Shown piece after piece: positions 1 to 6,133 of a stretch of 6,181 bases of DNA. Source of the stretch: an uncultured Collinsella sp. GTDB taxonomy: Bacteria; Actinomycetota; Coriobacteriia; Coriobacteriales; Coriobacteriaceae. Each line of letters begins with the position of its first letter. The stretch's first letter is position 1. The translations under genes were made by a program, and so were the position numbers. The DNA lies in assembly GCA_900547855.1 (NCBI GenBank), contig URIK01000107.1:1-6181 (forward strand), given 5' to 3'. The notes under the pieces are model-generated. The model was not told the origin of the DNA, made no database searches, and saw only the letters and a list, made by a program, of their open reading frames with translations.

Positions 1-27
1 GGGCTCGGAGATGTGTATAAGAGACAG
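1..27 (+). other. Nextera read-2 (i7-side) sequencing adapter remnant, not genomic
   Basis: These bases match the last 27 bases of the Nextera read-2 adapter. They end in the 19-base Tn5 mosaic end AGATGTGTATAAGAGACAG at 9-27. The first seven bases of the standard 34-base oligo are missing. Read in the frame of the first gene, the mosaic end gives the peptide VYKRQ (MYKRQ if GTG is taken as a start), a known contamination signature in protein databases. This is library-construction sequence left on the contig end; the organism's DNA starts at base 28. Confidence 0.98.
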
Positions 28-948
28 GCCTGCGCGCATCTGATCGAGGGAAGCGCCGTTGCCGTCAACGGCGATACCTGCCTATCAAAAAAATATACTG
101 TGCGCTCCGGCGACCGTATCTCGGTCGACTTGCCCGAGCCGCACGATCCGACCGACGTGATTCCCGAGGCCATTCCCCTCGATATCCGCTATGAGGACGA
201 CTACCTCATCGTGCTCTCCAAGCAGCGCGGCCTGGTGTGCCATCCTGCCCACGGCCACGAGAGCGGCACGCTTGCGAACGCCCTGGTCTACCACTGCGGT
301 ATCGATCATCTGGGTACCGTGCAGGGTGAGGACCGCCCCGGTATCGTGCATCGCCTGGATCGCGATACCTCGGGCCTTATGCTCGCGGCAAAAGACGACG
401 ACACCCAGCGCGCACTCCAAAATCTCATCCGCACGCGCACGCTCGACCGTCGCTATATCACGCTCGTTCACGGGCACATCGCCATGGACGAGGGCACTAT
501 CAACACTGGTATTGCCCGATCGACGCGCGACCGCGTGAAGATGGCGGTTTCCGATGACCCCTTTGCGCGCCAGGCCATCACGACTTTTAAGGTGCTCGAG
601 CGCTTTGATTCCACGCGTTTTGACGACGGCTATACGCTCGTCGAGTGCCACTTGTTTACGGGCCGCACGCATCAGATTCGCGTGCACATGCGCCATATCA
701 ACCACGCCTGCGTGGGCGATCCGCTCTACGGCAAGTGCGACGCGCGCGCCGATCAGGGTCTGACCAGGCAGTTCCTCCATTCCTGGCGTGTGGCGTTCGA
801 CCATCCCGTGACGGGAGAGCGCATTGAGTGCCGTGATGAGCTGCCGTGGGACCTTGCCGCGGTTCTGGATGACCTGGCCCCGCGTTCGCTCGGCCGCACT
901 GCCGCCGGTGACGAAATCGTCCCGCAGCTCGGTCTGCTCGAAGCCTAG
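28..948 (+). CDS. RluA/RluD-family 23S rRNA pseudouridine synthase, 5'-truncated
   Basis: The enzyme isomerises specific uridines in RNA, most likely large-subunit rRNA, to pseudouridine in the cytoplasm. The sequence begins inside an N-terminal S4 RNA-binding domain (LIEGSAVAVNG, then SGDRISVDLPEP, about bases 40-140). The catalytic domain follows. Its HRLDRDTSG motif begins at base 349, and the Asp codon at 358-360 is the expected nucleophile. Further family motifs are DRVKMAV near 529-549 and GRTHQIRVH at 661-687. About 306 genomic codons remain. RluD is about 325 residues, so I infer that only about 20-25 N-terminal residues are lost. The true start codon lies outside the window; the apparent GTG start at base 13 is in the adapter. 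RluD is the best fit because of the S4 domain and length, but RluA, RluC and RluD specificities cannot be separated here, so I give no symbol. The next gene starts 82 bases downstream, and no terminator is visible in that gap. Confidence 0.95.
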   Translation, partial: ACAHLIEGSAVAVNGDTCLSKKYTVRSGDRISVDLPEPHDPTDVIPEAIPLDIRYEDDYLIVLSKQRGLVCHPAHGHESGTLANALVYHCGIDHLGTVQGEDRPGIVHRLDRDTSGLMLAAKDDDTQRALQNLIRTRTLDRRYITLVHGHIAMDEGTINTGIARSTRDRVKMAVSDDPFARQAITTFKVLERFDSTRFDDGYTLVECHLFTGRTHQIRVHMRHINHACVGDPLYGKCDARADQGLTRQFLHSWRVAFDHPVTGERIECRDELPWDLAAVLDDLAPRSLGRTAAGDEIVPQLGLLEA

Positions 949-966
949 CCAGTATTAGGTGGTTTC

Positions 967-993
967 TTGAACTCGGTAAGCCTGCGGTAAGAT
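967..993 (+). promoter_or_regulatory. Possible promoter for the glycosyltransferase gene
   Basis: A -35-like TTGAAC lies at 967-972 and a -10-like TAAGAT at 988-993, preceded by GG. The 15-base spacer is short and each box matches the consensus at only four of six positions. The -10 element ends 37 bases before the ATG at 1031. Support comes mainly from similarity to the GGTA-type elements in two later intergenic gaps. This is a weak prediction. Confidence 0.3.
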
Positions 994-1030
994 ATACGAT
1001 TGTTTACGTAACGCGTTGCTGGGAGCCTGC

Positions 1031-2326
1031 ATGCTCGCCTTTTTACAAACCAACACACCCATCGTGATCTTCAACCAGATTGTCGTCACGCTGCTCACGG
1101 TCTGCTTTCTGTACCAGGTGGTCTTCTTTGTCATCGGCGCTCTTCGTGGCGAGGTCGCGCCTCCCAAGGCCAAAAAACTCCACCGCTATGCCTTCTTTAT
1201 CGCGGCGCATAACGAGGAGGCTGTGATCGCCAACCTCGTTCGCTCCATCAAGGACCAGGATTATCCGTCCGAGCTTATCGAGGTCTTTGTGGTCGCCGAC
1301 GCCTGCACCGACAACACGGCGCAGCTCGCGCGCGAGGCGGGCGCTGTCGTTTATGAGCGCAATGACCTTGCCCGCAAGGGCAAGAGCTGGGTCATGGACT
1401 TTGGCTTCGACCGCATCCTTAACGAGTATCCCGATACGTTTGAAGGCTATTTTATCTTCGATGCCGATAACGTCATTTCCCGTGATTACGTGTCCAAGAT
1501 GAACGATGCCTTTGACCAGGGCTTCCATGTGGTCACGAGCTATCGCAATTCCAAGAATTTCGGGAGTTCCTGGATCTCGGCGGCTAACGCCACGTGGTAT
1601 CTGCGCGAGGCGCGCTTCCTCAACAACGCGCGCAACATCTGCAAGACGTCTTGCGCTGTATCGGGTTCGGGCTATCTCATTTCTGCCAGTGTTATAGAGG
1701 GCATGCACGGCTGGCAGTTCCACACGCTGACTGAGGACATTCAGTTCACCACGTTCTGCGCTATCCACGGCATTCGCATTGGCTATGCGCCGGCGGAGTT
1801 CTTTGACGAACAGCCCGTGACGTTTAAGGCGTCCTGGAAACAGCGCATGCGTTGGACTAAGGGCTTCTACCAGGTGTTCTTTACGTATGGTAAGCATCTT
1901 GTCAAATCGACCTTCCGCTATCATCGCTTTGCCGCCTACGACATGTTTATGACGATCGCCCCGGGTATGCTGCTATCGCTGATCTCGATGCTCGCCAATG
2001 CCACGTTTCTCGTCGTGGGCGGTCTTTCGCACGGCTTCCTGGCTACCGAAGTCGAGATGCAGGCGTGCGCCGCTTCGCTCATTATGACCTTCGCCATGAT
2101 GTATCAGACCTTCTTTATCCTGGCGCTGCTTACGACCATCTTTGAGTACAAGCACATTCACTGTGCGCAAAAGTGGCGTCTGGTGACCAACCTGTTTACC
2201 TTCCCGATCTTTATGTTCAGCTATATCCCCATCACGGTGGCTGCTCTGTTCCTGAAGGTCGACTGGGTGCCGACGCAGCACGCCGTAAGCGTTACCCTCG
2301 ACGAGGTCATGCAAGGCGCCAAATAA
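1031..2326 (+). CDS. Membrane-bound family-2 glycosyltransferase (processive polysaccharide-synthase type)
   Basis: This is a predicted inner-membrane glycosyltransferase that uses a nucleotide-sugar donor to build an envelope or extracellular glycan; the sugar is unknown. I start it at ATG 1031 (431 aa) because GGGAG at 1021-1025 sits five bases upstream. An in-frame TTG at 1016 is less likely. A hydrophobic segment at residues 11-38 precedes a cytosolic GT-A domain. That domain shows AAHNEE (58-63), the donor and metal site DADN (D144, D146), the TED acceptor/base motif (D236) and QRMRW (271-275), the Q/RxxRW signature of BcsA/IcaA-like synthases. About three membrane segments follow (roughly 300-330, 343-375 and 385-415). 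Length and layout resemble poly-N-acetylglucosamine synthases, but family-2 membrane enzymes vary widely in substrate and no companion export or deacetylase genes are present. A strong terminator follows the stop, so the gene is probably a single transcription unit or the end of one. Confidence 0.9.
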   Translation: MLAFLQTNTPIVIFNQIVVTLLTVCFLYQVVFFVIGALRGEVAPPKAKKLHRYAFFIAAHNEEAVIANLVRSIKDQDYPSELIEVFVVADACTDNTAQLAREAGAVVYERNDLARKGKSWVMDFGFDRILNEYPDTFEGYFIFDADNVISRDYVSKMNDAFDQGFHVVTSYRNSKNFGSSWISAANATWYLREARFLNNARNICKTSCAVSGSGYLISASVIEGMHGWQFHTLTEDIQFTTFCAIHGIRIGYAPAEFFDEQPVTFKASWKQRMRWTKGFYQVFFTYGKHLVKSTFRYHRFAAYDMFMTIAPGMLLSLISMLANATFLVVGGLSHGFLATEVEMQACAASLIMTFAMMYQTFFILALLTTIFEYKHIHCAQKWRLVTNLFTFPIFMFSYIPITVAALFLKVDWVPTQHAVSVTLDEVMQGAK

Positions 2327-2335
2327 CTACGATCT

Positions 2336-2374
2336 AAACCACCACAAAGGGACAGTACCTTTGTGGTGGTTTTT
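2336..2374 (+). terminator. Strong intrinsic (Rho-independent) terminator
   Basis: A perfect 15-base-pair stem has its left arm at 2336-2350 and its right arm at 2358-2372. The arms enclose the 7-base loop GACAGTA. The right arm runs into a T tract at 2370-2374. It begins nine bases after the glycosyltransferase stop codon, as expected for the terminator of that gene. On the opposite strand only a short TTT follows the hairpin, so termination is probably mainly on the + strand. Confidence 0.92.
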
Positions 2375-2392
2375 GCGTTTGAGCTGCTGCCC

Positions 2393-2400
2393 AAGGAGGT
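2393..2400 (+). promoter_or_regulatory. Near-perfect Shine-Dalgarno site lacking a canonical start codon downstream
   Basis: AAGGAGGT is an eight-base match to the anti-Shine-Dalgarno sequence. At normal spacing downstream there is no in-frame ATG, GTG or TTG for the prepilin peptidase frame. The in-frame codon six bases after the last G of AAGGAGG is ATA (2406-2408), followed by ATC. A GTG overlapping the site at 2399 opens a different frame that stops after 18 codons. The site therefore decides where translation of the next gene probably begins. Confidence 0.8.
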
Positions 2401-2405
2401 GTTCG

Positions 2406-2828
2406 ATAATCTATATCCCGTTTTGGATTTGCATCTTTGTTGGCGCGGCGATTGATGCCCGTGAGCGGCGGTTTCCCAATGAACTTGCCGGCGTGTGTGC
2501 CGTGGCGGCGTTAGCAGGCGTTTGGCTCGACAGGGGCGTTAACACTGCACTTGATCATGCCGGTCTTGCGGTCATCGTCTACCTTGCCCTTGTGCTTACT
2601 GAGTCGCTCTGGCGGCGCCTTCGTCAAGCCCCGGGGATTGGCATGGGGGACGCCAAAGCACTCTTCGCGCTTTGCACGCTCGACCCTATGGGTGGCATCG
2701 TGGCATTTGCCGTCGCACTCCTGGCCCTGGCCCTCTCCTGCCTCTTCACAAAATCGCGCTCCCTGCCATTGCTCCCGTTTTTAGTGCCGATTTTTGCCAT
2801 AATCGAGGTCGTGGGCTGCACTCTGTAA
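2406..2828 (+). CDS. A24-family prepilin peptidase, short TadV/CpaA-like form
   Basis: This is an aspartyl protease of the inner membrane that cleaves leader peptides of type IV pilins or pseudopilins. The two catalytic aspartates are visible: D17 in the DARERRFPN motif and D82 in GMGDAK. Hydrophobic segments lie at about 1-15, 27-41, 52-69, 94-114 and 120-138. At about 140 aa it lacks the N-terminal methyltransferase domain of PilD and matches the size of TadV/CpaA enzymes. The start is problematic. The reading frame stays open back to TTG 2361 inside the terminator stem, while the excellent ribosome site at 2393-2400 points to ATA 2406. I place the start at 2406 as a non-canonical codon or an ATG altered by mutation or sequencing error; TTG 2379 is the alternative. 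The next in-frame GTG lies beyond D17, so a later start would destroy the enzyme. No pilin, ATPase or secretin gene is adjacent, so its substrates are encoded elsewhere. dgt starts 31 bases after the stop codon. Confidence 0.8.
   Translation: MIYIPFWICIFVGAAIDARERRFPNELAGVCAVAALAGVWLDRGVNTALDHAGLAVIVYLALVLTESLWRRLRQAPGIGMGDAKALFALCTLDPMGGIVAFAVALLALALSCLFTKSRSLPLLPFLVPIFAIIEVVGCTL
2795..2803 (+). promoter_or_regulatory. Candidate extended -10 promoter for dgt, inside the end of the prepilin peptidase gene
   Basis: TG at 2795-2796, one base, then CATAAT at 2798-2803 match the extended -10 form TGnTATAAT with one mismatch. No convincing -35 box lies upstream, which is acceptable for extended -10 promoters. 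The element ends 56 bases before the dgt ATG. It could let dgt be transcribed independently of the prepilin peptidase. Confidence 0.4.
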
Positions 2829-2859
2829 CCGATTGCGCATCGTTCTTAAGGAGCATGCC

Positions 2860-4107
2860 ATGGCAACTAATCAAGAAACGGCCGCCATCAAGGCGCGTAT
2901 GGACCGTATTCCTTCGGCGTTGTCGCCCGAGCTCGTCGAGCGCATTGCCGCCAATCGTGCTTCGGGCACTGTCAATCCGTATCGTTGCAACGACGACCAG
3001 GTCATTCGTCGTGTCGATCGCGATGCGGACAAAGGCACGCTTATGCGTCCGGCGTTTATGCGCGATACCGAAAAAATCCTCCATCTACCGGCGTACACCC
3101 GTTATGCAGGCAAAACGCAGGTTTTTAGCTTTCGAAGCAACGACGACTTGTCGCGTCGTGGTCTACACGTGCAGCTCGTCTCGCGCATTGCGCGCGATAT
3201 CGGTCGCGCCCTGGGGCTCAACTGCGATTTGATCGAGGCGATTGGCCTGGGCCACGACTTGGGACACACGCCTTTTGGCCATGCGGGCGAGCGATTCCTC
3301 AACGATATCTATCACGAGCGCACGGGTCGTTATTTTTTCCATAACGTGCAGTCGGTCCGCGTGCTCGATGCGCTGTACGGTCGAAACGTGTCGCTTCAGA
3401 CGCTCGATGGCGTGCTCTGCCACAATGGCGAGTACGAGCAGCGTGTGTTCGAGCTCTCGGACATGGGTTCCTTTGACCAGTTCGATCGAACCGTCGAGGA
3501 TTGCATTGCCACAGGCTATAGCGCAATTGAGCACTTGCGCCCCATGACGCTTGAGGGCTGTGTCGTTCGCATCTCGGATATTCTTGCCTATGCGGGGCGT
3601 GATCGCCAAGACGCCATTGCGGCGGGCCTGCTGTCACCCGACGCTTTTGACGATGGGCTTGGCGGAGCATACAACAGCTGGATTCTCACGCATGCCTCTA
3701 TCGATATCGTCGAGCACAGCTATGGCAAGCCGCGCATCGAGATGAGCGAGGACCTGTTCGAGGAAATCCGCCGCGCTAAGCGCGAGAACTACGAGAAGAT
3801 CTATAGCAAGGGCGGCATCGAGGGCGACTCCGAAACGGAGCTGCGCGAGGCATTCGAAAAGCTCTATGACCGTTGCCTGCAGGATATAAACGAAGGCGAC
3901 GAGTCTTCGTATATCTTTAAGCATCACATTTCGCGCATTGAGCGGCAGCTTTCCTACTACAATCGCACCTATGCATGGCAGGATGATAAAGATCAGACCG
4001 TAGTGGATTACATTTCGAGCATGACGGACGGCTATTTCTGTGAGCTAACGAGCAAGCTGTTCCCGGGGCTGAAGTTTCCGCATCGTACCTATATTAACGA
4101 ACGGTAG
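2860..4107 (+). CDS. dgt: dGTPase-like HD-domain deoxynucleoside triphosphate triphosphohydrolase
   Basis: The family hydrolyses dGTP, or dNTPs more broadly, to the deoxynucleoside and inorganic tripolyphosphate, helping set dNTP pools in the cytoplasm. Start ATG 2860 is chosen because AAGGAG at 2848-2853 lies six bases upstream; an ATG at 2855 is in another frame. The protein is 415 aa. The family motif KTQVF is at 85-89. The metal-binding HD set is H103, H132-D133 (in GHDLGHTPFGH) and D240 (in ISDILAYAGRD). The loop HNVQSVR at 161-167 is also typical. The length fits the shorter dGTPase-like proteins rather than the roughly 500-aa E. coli Dgt, so broad or activated dNTP specificity is possible. 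It sits 31 bases after the prepilin peptidase and about 60 bases before rarA. The neighbour with a related role is rarA, as both affect DNA replication. The family call is firm; the exact substrate is not shown. Confidence 0.93.
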   Translation: MATNQETAAIKARMDRIPSALSPELVERIAANRASGTVNPYRCNDDQVIRRVDRDADKGTLMRPAFMRDTEKILHLPAYTRYAGKTQVFSFRSNDDLSRRGLHVQLVSRIARDIGRALGLNCDLIEAIGLGHDLGHTPFGHAGERFLNDIYHERTGRYFFHNVQSVRVLDALYGRNVSLQTLDGVLCHNGEYEQRVFELSDMGSFDQFDRTVEDCIATGYSAIEHLRPMTLEGCVVRISDILAYAGRDRQDAIAAGLLSPDAFDDGLGGAYNSWILTHASIDIVEHSYGKPRIEMSEDLFEEIRRAKRENYEKIYSKGGIEGDSETELREAFEKLYDRCLQDINEGDESSYIFKHHISRIERQLSYYNRTYAWQDDKDQTVVDYISSMTDGYFCELTSKLFPGLKFPHRTYINER

Positions 4108-4119
4108 TTCGTATATTTT
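4097..4119 (+). terminator. Small inverted repeat over the dgt stop codon, possible weak terminator
   Basis: ACGAAC at 4097-4102 and GTTCGT at 4107-4112 form a perfect six-pair stem around the loop GGTA. The A/T-rich run ATATTTT follows at 4113-4119. The dgt stop codon TAG (4105-4107) lies in the loop and the first base of the right arm. The stem is short and only half G/C, so termination would be weak at best. It also lies just upstream of the candidate rarA -10 box and could instead be an operator or chance. Confidence 0.3.
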
Positions 4120-4120
4120 C

Positions 4121-4128
4121 GGTATACT
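4121..4128 (+). promoter_or_regulatory. Candidate -10 promoter element for rarA
   Basis: GGTATACT contains TATACT at 4123-4128, a five-of-six match to the bacterial -10 consensus in the dgt-rarA gap. No clear -35 box is found 16-19 bases upstream. Transcription would start near 4135, giving a short leader and leaving the GAGGA at 4132-4136 at the extreme 5' end of the mRNA. That makes GAGGA an unlikely ribosome site. Confidence 0.45.
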
Positions 4129-4167
4129 GTTGAGGAACAACGATTTTGATGGATGCACGGGATGGCT

Positions 4168-5517
4168 ATGGACGACCTTTTTTCTGCCTCGACGCGCGAG
4201 CGTTCCTTTAAAAATGCGCCGCTTGCGGTGCGCATGCGCCCCAATTCGCTCGACGAGTATGTGGGCCAGCAAAAGGCCGTCGGTAAGGGCTCATGGTTGC
4301 GTGCCGCGATCGAGCACGACGTGCTTTCGAGCGTGATTCTGTACGGGCCGGCCGGTACGGGTAAGACGACGCTGGCCCACATTATCGCCAACCATACCAA
4401 GAGCGAGTTTGTCGAAGTCAGCGCCGTCACGGGTACTGTGAAGGACCTGCGTCGCGTGATTGACGAGGCCAAGACGCGCCTGAATACCTACGACCGCCGC
4501 ACCATTCTATTCATCGATGAGATTCACCGCTTCTCTAAGTCGCAGCAGGATGCCCTGCTGCATGCAGTTGAGAACCGTACCGTCATTATGATTGGCGCTA
4601 CGACGGAGAATCCGTACTTCGAGGTTAACTCGGCACTGTTGTCGCGTGGGCGTGTGGTGGAGCTTGAGCATCTGAAGGATGAGGATATCGCCACGCTTAT
4701 TGAACGTGCGCTTGAGGCACCGCAGGGCTTGAATGGAAAGTTCTCGGCCGATGTTGATACGGTCAAGACCATTTGTACGCTGGCTGCGGGTGATGCACGC
4801 TCGGCCCTGACGACACTTGAGCTGGCGAGCGAGATTGCCGTTACGCGTCCCGATACCGAGGGGACGCCAGCGCCGGCGGCGGGGGAGCGTTATCCCATCA
4901 CCGTGGATGACGTAAAGATTGCCAACCCGCGTCGCGGCTTTACGTATGACAAAAACGGTGACATGCACTACGACATCATCAGTGCGTTCATCAAGTCCAT
5001 GCGCGGTAGCGACCCCGATGCCACGGTCTACTGGCTTGCGCGCATGATCGATGCAGGGGAGGATCCTAAGTTTATTGCACGCCGTATTATGATTCATGCT
5101 TCTGAGGACGTTGGGAACGCCGACCCGCAGGCGCTTTTGGTGGCACATGCCGCGTTTAAGTCTGCCGAGGTCATTGGCTATCCCGAGTGCCGCATTAACC
5201 TGGCTCAGGCCGCTCTCTATGTGTGCTTGGCGCCAAAATCCAACGCGTGCGAGGCTTCGATCGATGCGGCGCTGGCCGATATCCATTCTAGTGGGCTTCG
5301 CGAGGTGCCGAGTTATCTGCGCGATCGCCATCGCCCGGGCAGCGATGAATACGGTATGTATAAGTATCCACATGATTATCCCGAAGGCTGGGTCGATCAG
5401 CGCTATTTGCCCGAGGGACTGGAGCGCGGCGCGTTCTGGCAGCCTGCCGGCCGCGGTTGGGAAGAATGGCGCGTAGAGCAAAGTGAACGTGACCGCAGCG
5501 GGAATGCACCGAAGTAG
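4168..5517 (+). CDS. rarA: Replication-associated recombination protein RarA (MgsA/WRNIP1-type AAA+ ATPase)
   Basis: RarA is a tetrameric DNA-dependent ATPase related to clamp-loader subunits. It acts at stalled replication forks and in recombinational repair. With start ATG 4168 the protein is 449 aa, the usual family length. The AAA+ module shows PLAVRMRP near residues 18-25, Walker A GPAGTGKT with K66, Walker B FIDEIHRF with D117 and E118, and sensor 1 GATTEN with N148. The arginine finger LLSR has R160, and sensor 2 GDAR has R211. The C-terminal oligomerisation domain carries the hallmark YPHDYPEGW starting at Y400. Start choice is uncertain: in-frame ATGs at 4153 and 4162 are also possible. 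I prefer 4168 because MDDLF resembles actinobacterial RarA N-termini and GGGA lies five bases upstream. A -10-like element at 4123-4128 suggests its own promoter. The DUF948 gene follows 100 bases later, with no convincing terminator between. Confidence 0.96.
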   Translation: MDDLFSASTRERSFKNAPLAVRMRPNSLDEYVGQQKAVGKGSWLRAAIEHDVLSSVILYGPAGTGKTTLAHIIANHTKSEFVEVSAVTGTVKDLRRVIDEAKTRLNTYDRRTILFIDEIHRFSKSQQDALLHAVENRTVIMIGATTENPYFEVNSALLSRGRVVELEHLKDEDIATLIERALEAPQGLNGKFSADVDTVKTICTLAAGDARSALTTLELASEIAVTRPDTEGTPAPAAGERYPITVDDVKIANPRRGFTYDKNGDMHYDIISAFIKSMRGSDPDATVYWLARMIDAGEDPKFIARRIMIHASEDVGNADPQALLVAHAAFKSAEVIGYPECRINLAQAALYVCLAPKSNACEASIDAALADIHSSGLREVPSYLRDRHRPGSDEYGMYKYPHDYPEGWVDQRYLPEGLERGAFWQPAGRGWEEWRVEQSERDRSGNAPK

Positions 5518-5548
5518 CTGCTGATAATTTTGTCCCACGTTGCTGCTC

Positions 5549-5579
5549 TTGGCATGTTCGGTCCCCTTTGGGGTACCAT
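5549..5579 (+). promoter_or_regulatory. Possible promoter with overlapping inverted repeat upstream of the DUF948 gene
   Basis: TTGGCA at 5549-5554 matches the -35 consensus at five of six positions, and TACCAT at 5574-5579 matches the -10 at four of six. The 19-base spacer is long. An imperfect inverted repeat, GGTCCCC then TTT then GGGGTACC (5560-5577), covers the spacer and the start of the -10 box, with one bulged base. No T tract follows, so it is not a standard terminator; an operator role is possible but unproven. Confidence 0.35.
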
Positions 5580-5617
5580 GGAAACCGTCTGTATATCGAT
5601 TCCTTTGGGAGGCTTGT

Positions 5618-6133
5618 ATGAGTCCCATTCAGATTGCCCTGCTGCTGCTCGCCGTTGCCGGCGTGTGGGCCATCGTTGAGCTCGCGCTTACCCTGCGCAA
5701 GACCCGCACCGTTGTCGACTCGCTCGATAAGACCGTGAACGACCTCAACAACACCATCGCCGAGGCTCAGCCTGTGGTGGCAAAGCTAGATGGCGCTGTC
5801 GATGAGCTTACGCCGGCGCTTGCCCAGATGGAGCCGCTGCTTAAGTCGAGCAAGACGGCAGTTGATGCCCTTACCTCCAATCTCGTAGAGGTCGAAGCCG
5901 TGGTTCGCGACATTTCCGAGGTTACGGGCAGCATGGCCGAGGCCAGCAATGCTGTGTCGAGCGTGACTGATTCTGCGGCAGGTGCCGTGCAGAAACTCTT
6001 TAACAAGGTGAAGGCTCCCGCGGCCGACGCTGAGTGCAAGCTTTCCGCTGCCGAAGAAGCCGAGCAGCCGACCGAGCGTGTCCTGATTGGCGAAACCGGG
6101 GACGATGTCGCTGCTGGTGACAATGATGCACAG
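5618..6133 (+). CDS. DUF948-type membrane-anchored coiled-coil protein, 3'-truncated
   Basis: I start this gene at ATG 5618 because GGGAGG at 5607-5612 lies five bases upstream. It encodes a single hydrophobic segment at residues 5-26, with no cleavage site evident. A long helical, heptad-like region follows at about 30-140, rich in V, L, D, E, A and T. After a basic patch (LFNKVKA) comes a low-complexity acidic, Ala/Glu-rich tail from about 145 onward. This matches the small DUF948 family found in Gram-positive bacteria, whose biochemical role is not known to me. The 172 genomic codons end at base 6133. Six more codons and the TGA at 6152-6154 are adapter sequence, so the real C-terminus is missing. 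The acidic tail suggests that little is lost, which is inference. The position after rarA follows a common actinobacterial gene order in which alaS comes soon after. Confidence 0.85.

Noticed and set aside
85..804. 239-codon open frame on the - strand opposite the pseudouridine synthase
   Set aside because: Fully overlaps a gene with clear catalytic motifs and shows no domain of its own.
1004..1016. Palindromes TTACGTAA and ACGCGT before the glycosyltransferase gene
   Set aside because: Short palindromes of this size are common by chance, and nothing ties them to a known regulator.
1043..1924. 293-codon open frame on the - strand opposite the glycosyltransferase
   Set aside because: Shadow of the family-2 glycosyltransferase: no family motifs, and its composition is typical of an antisense frame.
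2361..2405. Upstream extension of the prepilin peptidase from TTG 2361
   Set aside because: The start would lie in the right arm of the terminator stem. The extra residues (WWFLRLSCCPRRCS) do not resemble the family, and the strong ribosome site lies downstream of it.
2399..2455. GTG start overlapping the Shine-Dalgarno, considered as the prepilin peptidase start
   Set aside because: It is in a different frame and stops after 18 codons, so it would need a frameshift; nothing in the sequence suggests one.
2672..3232. 186-codon + strand frame bridging the prepilin peptidase and dgt
   Set aside because: It overlaps two well-supported genes out of frame, and its Arg/Ser-rich translation is typical of a shadow frame.
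5495..5521. GCAGC/GCTGC pair at the end of rarA as a terminator
   Set aside because: Only five pairs with a loop of about 17 bases and no T tract directly after the stem; not a credible terminator.
4507..5628. 373-codon open frame on the - strand opposite rarA
   Set aside because: It lies opposite a confidently identified RarA gene, its translation has no recognisable domain, and long antisense frames are expected in GC-rich genes with biased third positions.
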